Source: Rhizobium leguminosarum
GTDB lineage: Bacteria; Pseudomonadota; Alphaproteobacteria; Rhizobiales; Rhizobiaceae
DNA length: 64,000 bases
Direction: 5' to 3'
Assembly (NCBI RefSeq): GCF_001652265.1
Contig: NZ_LWBS01000417.1
Coordinates: 124,001-188,000 of the forward strand
Shown here: positions 19,666 to 29,290 of the stretch, one piece after another
Layout of the letters: the number at the start of each line of letters is the position of its first letter
How positions within the stretch are numbered: position 1 is the first letter of the stretch
Made by a program: the position numbers and the translations under genes
Notes under the pieces: generated by a model
Databases searched by the model: none
Seen by the model: only the letters and a program-made list of their open reading frames with translations
What the model was told of the DNA's origin: nothing

Positions 19666-21873
19666 CTAATTTTCAGGTTCAAGCATGATTGTCGCCAAGG
19701 GCGGCAAGGTAATCGAGCAGGTGATGTTGCCGCCGGCATCGACGGCCTGCACGCGCCCGCCATTGCCCTTGCCGCTGCCGCCGTAGATGTCGGCATCGGT
19801 GTTCAGGATTTCCCGCCAGCGCCCTGCGGACGGCAGGCGGATCGAGTAGTTCTCGCGGTAGACAGGGGTGAAATTGGTGATGACGGCGACCGGCTTCTGG
19901 CCTGGCGCCTTGCGCAGCCAGGCAAAGACGGAATTCTGGTGGTCGTCGGCGACCAGCCATTCGAAACCTTCGCCCTCGCAGTCACGCGCATGCAGCGCCG
20001 GCTTGCTGCGATAGGTGAAATTGAGATCGCGGACCAGGCGCCGCATGCCCTCGTGCATGCGATACTGAAGCAGGTTCCAGTCGAGTGCCTTCTCTTCGCT
20101 CCACTCGCTCCATTGGGCGAATTCCTGGCCCATGAACAGCAGCTTCTTGCCCGGATAGCCCCACATATAAGCGTAGTAGGCGCGCAGATTGGCGAACTTC
20201 TGCCAGTCGTCGCCCGGCATCTTGGCGATCAGCGAGCCTTTTCCATGGACAACCTCGTCATGCGAGAGCGGCAGGACGAAATTTTCCGAATAGGCGTAGA
20301 GCAGGCCGAAGGTGAGCTCGTTGTGATGGTGCCCGCGATAGATAGGATCGCGGCTCATGTAGCTCAGCGTGTCGTGCATGAAGCCCATGTTCCACTTGAA
20401 GCCAAAGCCGAGGCCGCCTTCATGAACGGGCTGTGAGACTTTCGGCCAGGAGGTCGATTCCTCGGCGATGGTCATGACGTTGGAATTTTTGCCATAGATG
20501 CGGATGTTGAGATCCTGCAGAAAACGGACCGCTTCGAGGTTCTCGTTGCCGCCATATTCGTTCGGGATCCACTCGCCGTGCTTGCGCGAATAATCAAGGT
20601 AGAGCATCGAGGCGACGGCATCGACACGCAGACCGTCGAGATGGAATTTTTCGGCCCAGTAGAGCGCGTTGTTGACGAGATAGGAAACGACCTCGGTGCG
20701 GCCGAAATTGTAGATCGCCGTGCTCCAGTCGGGATGGAAGCCCTTGCGCGGGTCTTCGTGCTCGTAGAGAGCCGTGCCGTCGAACCAGCCGAGGCCGTGC
20801 TCGTCGGTCGGGAAATGCGCCGGCACCCAGTCGAGGATGACGCCGATGCCGACCTTGTGGCAGCCGTTGACGAAACGGGCAAAACCCTCCGGCTCGCCGA
20901 AACGCGCGGTCGGCGCGTAAAGGCCGGTCGTCTGGTAACCCCAGGAGGGATCGTAGGGATGCTCGGTGATCGGCAGGAATTCGATATGGGTGAAGCCCAT
21001 GTCGGCGCAATAGGGGATGAGGCTGGAGGCGAGCTCGTCCCAGGACAGCATCGTGCCGTCCTGCCGGCGCTGCCAGGAGGCGGCATGCACCTCGTAGATC
21101 GAGATCGGCTGCCGGCGCTTGTCAGTCTCGCGCCAGTGTTTCAGATGGGCTTCGTCTTCCCACTCCTGCTCCAGCTCGGCGGCGGTGATGGAGGCGGTCT
21201 TCGGCCGGAGCTCGCTGCGGCGCGCGAAGGGATCGGCCTTCAGCGGCAGCAATACGCCGTCCTGGCCGCGGATCTCGAACTTGTAGGCAACGCCGATCGG
21301 TACGTCAGGGGCAAAGATTTCCCAGATGCCGCTGTCGGCGCGGAAGCGCATCACGTGGCGACGGCCGTCCCAATTGTTGAAATCACCGACGACGGAGACG
21401 CGCTGCGCATTCGGCGCCCAGACGGCGAAATGGATGCCCTGGGCGCCGTCATGCTTGATAAGGTGGGCGCCCATCTTGTCGAACAGGCGCAGGTGCGAGC
21501 CCTCGCGGGCGAAATAATCATCCATCGGTCCGAGCACCGGACCGAAACTGTAGGGATCGGTGACGGCCCATTCGGCATCGCCGCGCCGGGCGCGGTAACG
21601 TATCGGCTGGAGTTTGGTAAGGGAAACCGGGCCGGCAAAGACGCCGTCGGCGTGGAGCTGCTTCAGTTCGCCGATGACGCCGCCGTCGAGCGTCATGGCG
21701 GTCACCTCCTCCGCGCCGGGGATGAAGCATCGGGCGACAAAAGCGTCGCCGGCCTGGTGCACACCTAGGACGGCAAAGGGATTGGAATGCGAGCCGGCAA
21801 GGATCGCCGTGATTTCATCTGCCGAAATTTCCCAGGAAAGCTTTACTTCAGGGATAGTTTTCGGCGTTTTCAT
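19666..21873 (-). CDS. glgB: 1,4-alpha-glucan branching enzyme
   Basis: 735 residues, GH13 subfamily 9. Two N-terminal beta-sandwich domains (about 20-240, including [20 protein letters not shown]) precede the barrel, with catalytic residues in [25 protein letters not shown] and [12 protein letters not shown]. It transfers alpha-1,4 chains to make alpha-1,6 branches. The start overlaps the glgP stop by four bases (ATGA), so the two are translationally coupled. Confidence 0.96.
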   Translation of the reverse strand: MKTPKTIPEVKLSWEISADEITAILAGSHSNPFAVLGVHQAGDAFVARCFIPGAEEVTAMTLDGGVIGELKQLHADGVFAGPVSLTKLQPIRYRARRGDAEWAVTDPYSFGPVLGPMDDYFAREGSHLRLFDKMGAHLIKHDGAQGIHFAVWAPNAQRVSVVGDFNNWDGRRHVMRFRADSGIWEIFAPDVPIGVAYKFEIRGQDGVLLPLKADPFARRSELRPKTASITAAELEQEWEDEAHLKHWRETDKRRQPISIYEVHAASWQRRQDGTMLSWDELASSLIPYCADMGFTHIEFLPITEHPYDPSWGYQTTGLYAPTARFGEPEGFARFVNGCHKVGIGVILDWVPAHFPTDEHGLGWFDGTALYEHEDPRKGFHPDWSTAIYNFGRTEVVSYLVNNALYWAEKFHLDGLRVDAVASMLYLDYSRKHGEWIPNEYGGNENLEAVRFLQDLNIRIYGKNSNVMTIAEESTSWPKVSQPVHEGGLGFGFKWNMGFMHDTLSYMSRDPIYRGHHHNELTFGLLYAYSENFVLPLSHDEVVHGKGSLIAKMPGDDWQKFANLRAYYAYMWGYPGKKLLFMGQEFAQWSEWSEEKALDWNLLQYRMHEGMRRLVRDLNFTYRSKPALHARDCEGEGFEWLVADDHQNSVFAWLRKAPGQKPVAVITNFTPVYRENYSIRLPSAGRWREILNTDADIYGGSGKGNGGRVQAVDAGGNITCSITLPPLATIMLEPEN

Positions 21874-24332
21874 CCGGCTCTCCAGATTTCGTCTGCATAT
21901 TGCCTGATCGTACGGTCGGAAGAGAACCAGCCCATCCGCGCCGTATTGTTGATCGTCTTGGTGTACCAGGCGGACTGGTTGGTCCAGATCTGGTCGACTT
22001 CGCGCTGGGCCTGGGCGTAGGCGTCGAAATCGGCGGCGACCATGAACCAGTCGTGCGAATAGATGCCGTCGATCAGCGCCGTGTAACGGTTGCGATCATC
22101 GGGCGAGAAGACGCCGGAACTGATGGCGGCGAGCGCTTGAGCGAGTTCGCGCGATCCCTCGATGATGGCGCGGGGATTGTGGCCATCGCTGCGGACCTTC
22201 GACACTTCGTCGGCCTTGAGGCCGAAGATGACGATGTTGTCCTCGCCGACATTGTCGCGCATCTCGACATTGGCGCCATCGAGCGTGCCGATCGTCAGCG
22301 CGCCGTTCAGGCCGAACTTCATGTTGCCGGTGCCGGATGCTTCCATGCCGGCGGTCGAGATCTGCTCGGAAAGGTCGGCGGCCGGAACCATGACTTCGGC
22401 GAGCGAGACATTGTAGTTCGGGACGAAGACGATCTTCAGCAGGCCGCGCACCGACGGGTCGTTATTGATCGTGCGCGAGACGTCGTTGATCAGCTTGATG
22501 ATGAGCTTGGCATTGTAGTAACTCGGCGCCGCCTTGCCGGCGAAGAGTTTCACGCGCGGCACCCAGTCGAGCTCGGGATGCGAGCGGATCTGGTCGTAGA
22601 GCGCGACGGCCTCGATGATGTTCAGCAGCTGGCGCTTGTATTCGTGGATGCGCTTGATCTGGATGTCGAACATCGCCGACGGATCGAGCTTCACGCCCAT
22701 GCGGCTGGCGACGAGGTTGGAGAGCGCCACCTTGTTGGCGCGCTTTACCGCCGCGAATTTCTGCTGGAAAGCCGGATCGGAGGAATGCACGTCGAGCGCA
22801 CGCAGCTTCTCGGCATTATCGAGGAATTCGTCGCCGATCGCTTCGCGGATCAGGCCGGTGAGACCGGGATTGCACTGCTGCAGCCAGCGGCGTGGCGTTA
22901 TGCCGTTGGTCTTGTTGTTGATGCGGTTGGGATAGAGCTTGTGCAGGTCGGCGAAGACCGTGACCTTCATCAGGTCGGTGTGCAGGGCCGAGACGCCGTT
23001 GATCGAATGCGAGCCGACGAAAGCGAGGTTGCCCATGCGCACGCGGCGATCGCCGCTTTCATCGATCAGCGAGATCGAGCGGATTTCCCCATCGGAGAAG
23101 TTCTTGCCCTTGCGAGCGTCGATCAGGATCTTGGCATTGATCGCATAGATGATCTGCATGTGACGCGGCAGCAGGCGCTCGAACAGCGGCACCGCCCAGC
23201 TTTCCAGCGCTTCGGGCAGAAGCGTGTGGTTGGTGTAGGAGAAGGTATGGCGGGTGATTTCCCATGCCTGGTCGAAATCCATCCCGTGTACGTCACAGAG
23301 CAGGCGCACGAGTTCGGCGACCGAGACGGCGGGGTGAGTGTCGTTCAGCTGGATCGCCACCTTGTCCGGCAGCGAGGTGAAGTCGTCATATTGCTGCAGA
23401 TGGCGGCGCAGGATGTCCTGCAGCGAGGCCGACGAGAAGAAGAATTCCTGGCGCAGGCGCAGCTCCTGGCCGGCCGGGGTGGCGTCCGCGGGATAGAGAA
23501 CCCGGGTCAGGCTTTCGGCCTTGTTGCTTTCGCGGAGCGCGCCGATGTGGTCGCCGGCGTTGAAGGCATCAAGCAGGATCGGATCGATCGGTTGCGCCGA
23601 CCAGAGGCGCAGCGTGTTGACCCGTTTGCCGCGCCAGCCGACGGCCGGCGTATCGAAGGCGGCGGCAATGACGCGCTCGGCTGGTTTCCAGACGTAGCGT
23701 GGCTGGTCGTCATGGGTGGTGATGAATTCGACGGCGCCGCCGAAGCCTATTTCATAGGAGCTTTCGCGGCGCTCGAATTCCCAGGGATTGCCATGGGCGA
23801 GCCAATTTTCCGGCAGTTCCACCTGCCAGCCGTCGGCCAGCTGCTGGCGAAAGAGGCCGTGGACATAGCGGATGCCGTAGCCATAAGCGGGCACGTCGAC
23901 CGTTGCCATGCTTTCCATGAAACAGGCAGCCAGGCGGCCGAGGCCGCCGTTGCCGAGTGCGGCATCCGGCTCCAGGCCGGCGATGACGTTGACATCGACG
24001 CCGAGCGAGGCGAGCGCATCGCGCACCTCCTCCATCAGGCCGAGGTTGGAGACGGCGTCGCGCATCAGGCGGCCGATCAGGAATTCAAGAGAAAGATAAT
24101 AGACGCGCTTGGCGCCGGTCGCATAGACCTCGCGGGTGGACGCCATCCACCTGTCGATGATGCGGTCGCGCACCACCAGGATCGTCGCCGTCAGCCAGTC
24201 ATGCGGCTTTGCCACCTTGGCATCCTTGCCGATGCGGTAGGTCAGACGTTCGATGATTTCTTCAGCGAGAATTTCCGGCCTTGAACTGCGAGGGGCGGGG
24301 GAGGGGATGATCGGCTTGGAAACAGTGTTCAT
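21870..24332 (-). CDS. glgP: Glycogen phosphorylase
   Basis: 820 residues, GT35. The pyridoxal-phosphate region EASGTGNMKFGLNGALTIGT contains the Schiff-base Lys, and GNGGLGRLAACFMES is the conserved N-terminal glucan site. It releases glucose-1-phosphate from glycogen, the substrate for Pgm and GlgC. It is the first gene of the six-gene minus-strand operon glgP-glgB-glgC-glgA-pgm-glgX, so degradative and synthetic enzymes are co-transcribed. The ribosome-binding site before the ATG at 24332 is weak (GAGA). The operon promoter should lie between 24333 and 24600. Confidence 0.96.
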   Translation of the reverse strand: MNTVSKPIIPSPAPRSSRPEILAEEIIERLTYRIGKDAKVAKPHDWLTATILVVRDRIIDRWMASTREVYATGAKRVYYLSLEFLIGRLMRDAVSNLGLMEEVRDALASLGVDVNVIAGLEPDAALGNGGLGRLAACFMESMATVDVPAYGYGIRYVHGLFRQQLADGWQVELPENWLAHGNPWEFERRESSYEIGFGGAVEFITTHDDQPRYVWKPAERVIAAAFDTPAVGWRGKRVNTLRLWSAQPIDPILLDAFNAGDHIGALRESNKAESLTRVLYPADATPAGQELRLRQEFFFSSASLQDILRRHLQQYDDFTSLPDKVAIQLNDTHPAVSVAELVRLLCDVHGMDFDQAWEITRHTFSYTNHTLLPEALESWAVPLFERLLPRHMQIIYAINAKILIDARKGKNFSDGEIRSISLIDESGDRRVRMGNLAFVGSHSINGVSALHTDLMKVTVFADLHKLYPNRINNKTNGITPRRWLQQCNPGLTGLIREAIGDEFLDNAEKLRALDVHSSDPAFQQKFAAVKRANKVALSNLVASRMGVKLDPSAMFDIQIKRIHEYKRQLLNIIEAVALYDQIRSHPELDWVPRVKLFAGKAAPSYYNAKLIIKLINDVSRTINNDPSVRGLLKIVFVPNYNVSLAEVMVPAADLSEQISTAGMEASGTGNMKFGLNGALTIGTLDGANVEMRDNVGEDNIVIFGLKADEVSKVRSDGHNPRAIIEGSRELAQALAAISSGVFSPDDRNRYTALIDGIYSHDWFMVAADFDAYAQAQREVDQIWTNQSAWYTKTINNTARMGWFSSDRTIRQYADEIWRAG

Positions 24333-24543
24333 CGTCAGGTCTCGCCAATTTTAATTTGGTTTCAGGATGTTATGCCTGATTCAATCAATTCGTCGCTTGT
24401 GCAGCCGACAGTTTATGCATCGTTACTAAGCACTTGCAACAAAGGATTTGGACAAACGAAAAATTTGCGAAACCTTCATGATCAGGTGGGCCGAGGGGGT
24501 TGATTTCAAACGCTTTTCCCGATCTGATGCACCGAACGAGCAC

Positions 24544-24569
24544 AACGAAAAGCCGCGCCGGTTTGTTCC
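24544..24569 (-). promoter_or_regulatory. Possible EcfG-type promoter upstream of the glg operon
   Basis: The minus strand reads GGAAC, 17 bases, CGTT, matching the rhizobial general-stress sigma consensus. It is 212 bases upstream of glgP and points at it. It overlaps the terminator hairpin of the gene at 24609, so the match could come from the hairpin sequence by chance. Confidence 0.35.
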
Positions 24570-24579
24570 GGTGCGGCTT
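24549..24579 (-). terminator. Terminator of the Tad-like gene
   Basis: A 12-bp stem with one wobble position and a 6-base loop, just after the stop of the 24609-25847 gene; on the minus strand it runs into TTTTCGTT. The plus strand has a poorer T tract. Confidence 0.7.
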
Positions 24580-24608
24580 CTTCGTTAGGCTTTTGCCGGG
24601 ACATATCG

Positions 24609-25847
24609 TCAGTTGGTAAGGCGCGTCACCTGCGCGGAGGCCTTCGCTCCGATTGCCTTGAAGGCGGCAAGAAGGTCTTCCATTTTTTCCGGCTGGAAAT
24701 AATGGGAGTCATCGGAGGCGCAATAATGCAGCAGTGCCTGTCCGCCCGCGGGCGCCATAAAGGCAATCGTATAGATTTCGATGCCTTTCGATTTCGCGTC
24801 GTCGCATGTCTTCTTCGTCGCGGTGTCGTAGGAACGGCCGCCGCTGCTATCATTGTTATTGTCGCCGTCCGTCATGAAGAGAATGTACTTCTTGGGTGCC
24901 TGGCCGGTTTTCTGCTGGTGGGCGGCGTCTTCGGCGTCATTCCCAGCCGCGTTCTTGGCAGTTAAAGACGAGTAGGCTGTGGCCATTGCGCCGCTGGAGT
25001 TCGTGCCGCCATTTGCCTGAAGCGCATTGACATAGCTTGAGACACCGGCAGTCCCCCAGGCGAGACTGCTGGCTGGGTATTGAACGATATCGTAGGATAC
25101 CGCGCCTGTGCGTACATATTCGGCATTGGGATCGGCGCTATTGAGCTGACCAAAGAGGTTGCCGGCGGCGAGCTTCAGCGCCTCTATTTTCGTATAATAG
25201 TTCGTGCGACTGCCGGTGCATTTGTCGTAGACCACCTTAGTGCCATTTCCATTCAAGTGGGGGTTGCAGTCGTAGGTGTAGGGTTCCGTTGGCGAAGCCA
25301 CGTTGACAGTCGCTGTGTTCTCTCCCATCGATCCCGACTTATCGAGCGCGAGATACATCGAGATGGAGCCCTGGGTCTGTGAGTGACCGCCGACCGTCGT
25401 GCCGGAGGTCGAGAGATGCTGCGTCGTAAAGCCGACTGCCTGCATAAGCGGGTTGACGGTGAGGTCGTAACTCGGCGAAACCGTTACCTGGTAGGATGTC
25501 GATTTGCCCGATGTCGTTGCCTGGACATTGACGGCGGTCGTGCTCTTGATATCGGCACCGCTCTGCAGGTAATTCGCCATTTGTCCGGCGACGAAATCCC
25601 GCGCGAAGGCTTCGGCCTGTGAAGTTTGGATCTTGCCGTTCGCCAGGGCGGTCGCGGTTGCCAGCGCGGCTGAATCGGCGGCTTCCTGCAACTGCTGTTT
25701 CGAGAGCAATATATCGCCCACCTGAATCGCCATGCCGGCAGCCCCAAAAAGGACGGGCAGTACGATCGCCGTCATTATACCGAAATTACCGCCACGATCG
25801 CCAAGCATGCGACGCAGGCAGGGATGCAAAAAGGAGGTGCTCATCAT
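24609..25847 (-). CDS. Tad-like pilus/von Willebrand A-domain protein
   Basis: About 412 residues. An N-terminal TadE/TadG-type membrane segment (RGGNFGIMTAIVLPVLFGAA) is followed by LSKQQLQEAADSAALATA, the usual putative pilus-assembly Flp/TadG pattern. The C-terminal two thirds is a von Willebrand A domain with a full metal site: DKSGSMGE, the Thr of GGTNSSGAM, and MTDGD. Such proteins are exported, membrane-tethered adhesion or assembly factors. No tad, cpa or flp gene is adjacent, so it is an orphan. The start may be the GTG at 25853 or ATGs at 25847 or 25844; GGGTGA just upstream suits 25847. It ends at a terminator. Confidence 0.8.
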   Translation of the reverse strand: MMSTSFLHPCLRRMLGDRGGNFGIMTAIVLPVLFGAAGMAIQVGDILLSKQQLQEAADSAALATATALANGKIQTSQAEAFARDFVAGQMANYLQSGADIKSTTAVNVQATTSGKSTSYQVTVSPSYDLTVNPLMQAVGFTTQHLSTSGTTVGGHSQTQGSISMYLALDKSGSMGENTATVNVASPTEPYTYDCNPHLNGNGTKVVYDKCTGSRTNYYTKIEALKLAAGNLFGQLNSADPNAEYVRTGAVSYDIVQYPASSLAWGTAGVSSYVNALQANGGTNSSGAMATAYSSLTAKNAAGNDAEDAAHQQKTGQAPKKYILFMTDGDNNNDSSGGRSYDTATKKTCDDAKSKGIEIYTIAFMAPAGGQALLHYCASDDSHYFQPEKMEDLLAAFKAIGAKASAQVTRLTN

Positions 25848-25961
25848 GTTCACCCGTGTATGGAGGCCCTGTCGAGGTGATATTGAGCACGCTCTCCTTT
25901 CCGCCGCCCTTACGGCATCAATACAATTTTAACGAATCGTCGGATTTTTCCAGTTTTGGGA

Positions 25962-26849
25962 TTATTTCAGCGGAATGACGTCGACCGCCTGGACGGCACG
26001 GTGGCCGCCATAGCTCTTCAAGACGCCGATGACGGGGACGACATCGGAGTAGTCCCGGCCGTAGGCGACGACGATGTGGTCCATGCCGGCGGGAATGTTG
26101 TTGGTCGGGTCCAGTTCGATCCAGCCGATCGTCTCGCCGCACCAGATGCGCACCCAGGCATGCATGGCGTCTGCCCCTTCCAGCCGTTCCTTGCCGGGCG
26201 GCGGGATGGTGCGCAGGAAGCCGGAGACGTAGCCGGCCGGAATGCCGAGGCTTCTGAGAGCCTGGATCATCACATGGGTGAAATCCTGGCAGACGCCGCG
26301 CTTCAGCTTGAACGCCTCGAGCGGCGTGGTGTCCACCGTCGTCGCCTCCGGGTCGTAGGTGAAATCCTTGTTGATGCGGGCGCAGAGCGCATGAGCGATC
26401 TGCATGGCCGTCAGATCAGACGTGGCGCAGCTTCGCGCATAGTCGGCGATCTCGCGCGCTTCGGTGAGGCGCGGGCTGTCACCGAGGAAATGGTGCGGCG
26501 AATCCGGCGCCAGCGACCACATGCCTGATATCTCCTCCGGCAGGTCGGCAAGCAGCGGCGAGAAATCGGCGGCGATCGGCTGGCTTTCCACCTGCACCCG
26601 GGCCTGCATGCGAATGTCAAGCGTCTCGTGCGGCGCGCGCAGCAGGAAGGAGGTGGTGGGGTGATGGAAGAAATCGACGAAATGCGACTGCTCGTCCGGC
26701 GAGGGCGAAATGGTGATCGAGCCGGCGATCAGCCGCTGCCGATTGGCCAGCGACAGCGGCATCAGGCGCATGATGTGGCGGGCGCCGGAGGCTGGCGCGT
26801 CGTAGCTGTAACCCATGTGGAGGGAGAGATCGTAGAGCACGGCCGTCAC
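25962..26849 (-). CDS. Transglutaminase-like cysteine protease-fold protein
   Basis: 295 residues with an N-terminal beta domain (bacterial transglutaminase-like N) and a transglutaminase core whose triad is visible: Cys187 in GVCQDFTHVM, His230 in DAMHAWVRIW and Asp247 in WIELDPTNN. Proteins of this type are thought to hydrolyse or transfer amide bonds. No signal peptide is seen, so it should be cytoplasmic. The start overlaps the stop of the ATP-grasp gene by four bases (ATGA), placing it third in a coupled cluster. The substrate is unknown. Confidence 0.85.
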   Translation of the reverse strand: MTAVLYDLSLHMGYSYDAPASGARHIMRLMPLSLANRQRLIAGSITISPSPDEQSHFVDFFHHPTTSFLLRAPHETLDIRMQARVQVESQPIAADFSPLLADLPEEISGMWSLAPDSPHHFLGDSPRLTEAREIADYARSCATSDLTAMQIAHALCARINKDFTYDPEATTVDTTPLEAFKLKRGVCQDFTHVMIQALRSLGIPAGYVSGFLRTIPPPGKERLEGADAMHAWVRIWCGETIGWIELDPTNNIPAGMDHIVVAYGRDYSDVVPVIGVLKSYGGHRAVQAVDVIPLK

Positions 26850-29266
26850 CCGAGATAGGTCTGGGCGAGCAGATCGGAGAGCTGCTCCAATTCGCGTTCC
26901 AGTCGCTGATAGACTTCGACGCCCATGCCCTCCGGCGTCATCACCGCCAGGCCGGAGTGGAGCCGCATCGCCTCGCGGTAGAAGGGCGACATCTGGCCGT
27001 TGATCATGGCATTCGGCAGTTGTTCGACCTCGTGATGGATCTCGTTCACCTGGAAGAGGACCGAACGCGGGTTGAGCGGGTCGAGTGCCAAGAGGTCGGT
27101 GACAGTCAGCCGCGCGGTGTTGACGTTATAGCGGCGGCGATGGGTCATGACGCTGTCGCCGATCTCCAGCAGCATGTCGAGCGCGCCGTCAGGCGCTTCC
27201 GGGCCCGACATGTGGCCGAGCAGGCGCGTCATGTGCAGGCCGCGTTCGATATAACGGCCGAGCGAAAGGAACCGCCAGCCGGTGAAGCGGTACATGTTTT
27301 CATGCATGAGACCGGCGAAGCCTGCAAGCTTCCGCAAGAGGATCGTCATCGCGTGGCTGGCATCGTCGCCGGCGGCGACGGTGACGTGGAAGCGGCGGGC
27401 GGTCTTGGCGAGATCGTTGAGTGCCAGCCAGCCGTCCGGCGAGAAACGGTCGCGGATGTTGCTGGCCGAATAAACGGCGCTGTCGATGTTGCGCAGCAGC
27501 GTTTCCGGTACGGCGTCGGCAGTATCGATATCGACGGCCGTGAGATAGTCGGAGACATCGGCGAGCAGCGGCTGGCTCGGATCGGCAGCTTCGGCGTAAC
27601 GCGCATGCCAGGCGCGCAGGATGCGCAGCGCTCCTTCGGCGCGCTCGATGTAGCGGCCGAGCCAGAACAGGTTGTCGGCCGCCCGGCTCGGCAGGCTGCC
27701 CGGCATGTTGCGGGTGAAGCTGCCCTCGGCGGGCAGCAGCGTGTGGCGCTCGACCGGTTTGTCGCTGACGATCCAGACATCGGCGGCCGCACCGCCGGAC
27801 TGCATGGCGATCGCCGCGACATCGGCGCCGGAGCCGATACGGGCAAAACCGCCGGGCATGATCTGCCAGCCGTTTGCGGTGCGCGCGGCGAAGACGCGCA
27901 GCGACATCGGCCGCGGCACGAGCTTGCCGTCCACCCAGGCGGGTGTGGTCGACAGCGTGACGACCTCCTGGCCGACGAGCTTCGGGCCGTCCGAACTTAG
28001 CCAGTCGGTTATCGAATCCTTGGCAGCCGCGCGCAGCGATGAGCCGAGCACGGATTCGCCGTTATCGTCGAAGAAGGGAGCACGGGAATAGGCCGGGCCG
28101 ATGACCATCTTTTCGATGTTTTTTGCCACGTGCTCGCGCTCTTCCTCCTGACCGCACCACCAGGTAGCGATCGAGGGCAATTGCAGATCTTCGCCAAGCA
28201 GATGGTGACAGATGGTCGGCATGAAGGCGAGAAGCGCCCGGGTTTCAAGAATGCCGGTGCCGAGCGCATTGACGATGGTGAGGCTTTCGGCGCGCAGCGC
28301 TTCCACGAGGCCGGGCGTGCCGATATGCGAATTCTGGTTCAACTCCAGCGGGTCGGCAAAAGCCGAATCGAGACGGCGCCAGAGCACGCCGATCGGCTTC
28401 AAGCCGGCGACGGTGCGCACCATGACGCGGCCCTTGACGACGGTCAGATCCTCGCCCTCGAGCAGCATGAAGCCGAGATAGCGGGCGATGTAGGCGTGCT
28501 CGTAGTAGGTCTCGTTGGCGGGGCCGGGTGTCAGCACGGCGATGCGGTCGTCGCCCGAATGTTTCATACCCTGTAGCGCGTCGCGGAAGGCGCCGAAGAA
28601 GGAGGCGAGGCGATGGACCGGGGTTTCTGCATAGATATCCGAGAAGGCACGAGTCGTCGCGACGCGGCTTTCCAGCGCGAAACCAGCGCCTGAGGGAGCC
28701 TGCGTCCTGTCGGCGAGCACCCACCAGTTGCCGTCAGGCCCGCGGCCGATTTCGAAGGCGCAGAAATGCAGATAATGGCCGGATGCGGGCTTGATGCCGG
28801 CGAGCGGGCGCTGGAATTCGGGATTGGCGGCGATCAGTGCCGGCGGCAGGAAACCTTCCTCCACCAGCCGGTTGTCGCCGTAGATATCGGCGATGATCGC
28901 TTCCAGCAGGTCGGCGCGCTGGACGAGGCCTGCCGACAGCGTCTGCCATTCGCGTTCGTCGATCAGCACGGGGATATGCGAGATCGGCCAGGCTCGCTCG
29001 CCGGTGCCCTTGCTGCCATAGGCGCGGTAGAAGACGCCGGCATCACGGAGATAGCGGTCGGCGCGGGCGAAACGCTCGGCGAGATCCTTTTCCGGCATTG
29101 CGCTCAGATGCGAGAGGAAATTTTGCCAGACGGGGCGGACGGCGCCGTCGTTGTCGACCATCTCATCGGCGGTATCGGGATGCGGCGCATAGTCGAAGGC
29201 CGCATTCTTGGCGATGCGGCCCTCTGCCTCTTCCCTGCGCTCCACTGCCGGCTTCTTGCCCATCAA
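26846..29266 (-). CDS. Circularly permuted ATP-grasp / alpha-E fusion protein
   Basis: 806 residues. Residues about 50-490 match the circularly permuted type-2 ATP-grasp family (motifs RDAGVFYRAYG, IADIYGDNRLVEEG, LTPGPANETYYEHAYIAR, VDGKLVPRPMSLRVF). Residues about 515-806 form the alpha-helical alpha-E (DUF403) domain, with LPSRAADNLFWLGRYIERAE and a second LGRYIERGLHMTRLL. In many bacteria these are two genes; here they are fused. Comparative genomics predicts amide or peptide ligase activity partnered with transglutaminases, but a product is not established. It is the second gene of the cluster, 24 bases after the DUF2126 gene and overlapping the downstream transglutaminase gene. Confidence 0.88.
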   Translation of the reverse strand: MMGKKPAVERREEAEGRIAKNAAFDYAPHPDTADEMVDNDGAVRPVWQNFLSHLSAMPEKDLAERFARADRYLRDAGVFYRAYGSKGTGERAWPISHIPVLIDEREWQTLSAGLVQRADLLEAIIADIYGDNRLVEEGFLPPALIAANPEFQRPLAGIKPASGHYLHFCAFEIGRGPDGNWWVLADRTQAPSGAGFALESRVATTRAFSDIYAETPVHRLASFFGAFRDALQGMKHSGDDRIAVLTPGPANETYYEHAYIARYLGFMLLEGEDLTVVKGRVMVRTVAGLKPIGVLWRRLDSAFADPLELNQNSHIGTPGLVEALRAESLTIVNALGTGILETRALLAFMPTICHHLLGEDLQLPSIATWWCGQEEEREHVAKNIEKMVIGPAYSRAPFFDDNGESVLGSSLRAAAKDSITDWLSSDGPKLVGQEVVTLSTTPAWVDGKLVPRPMSLRVFAARTANGWQIMPGGFARIGSGADVAAIAMQSGGAAADVWIVSDKPVERHTLLPAEGSFTRNMPGSLPSRAADNLFWLGRYIERAEGALRILRAWHARYAEAADPSQPLLADVSDYLTAVDIDTADAVPETLLRNIDSAVYSASNIRDRFSPDGWLALNDLAKTARRFHVTVAAGDDASHAMTILLRKLAGFAGLMHENMYRFTGWRFLSLGRYIERGLHMTRLLGHMSGPEAPDGALDMLLEIGDSVMTHRRRYNVNTARLTVTDLLALDPLNPRSVLFQVNEIHHEVEQLPNAMINGQMSPFYREAMRLHSGLAVMTPEGMGVEVYQRLERELEQLSDLLAQTYLG

Positions 29267-29290
29267 AACTTAAGCCTCAAACCCTCGGCC

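Noticed and set aside
21900..24284. A 794-residue plus-strand frame opposite glgP
   Set aside because: glgP has all family motifs on the minus strand; this is its shadow.
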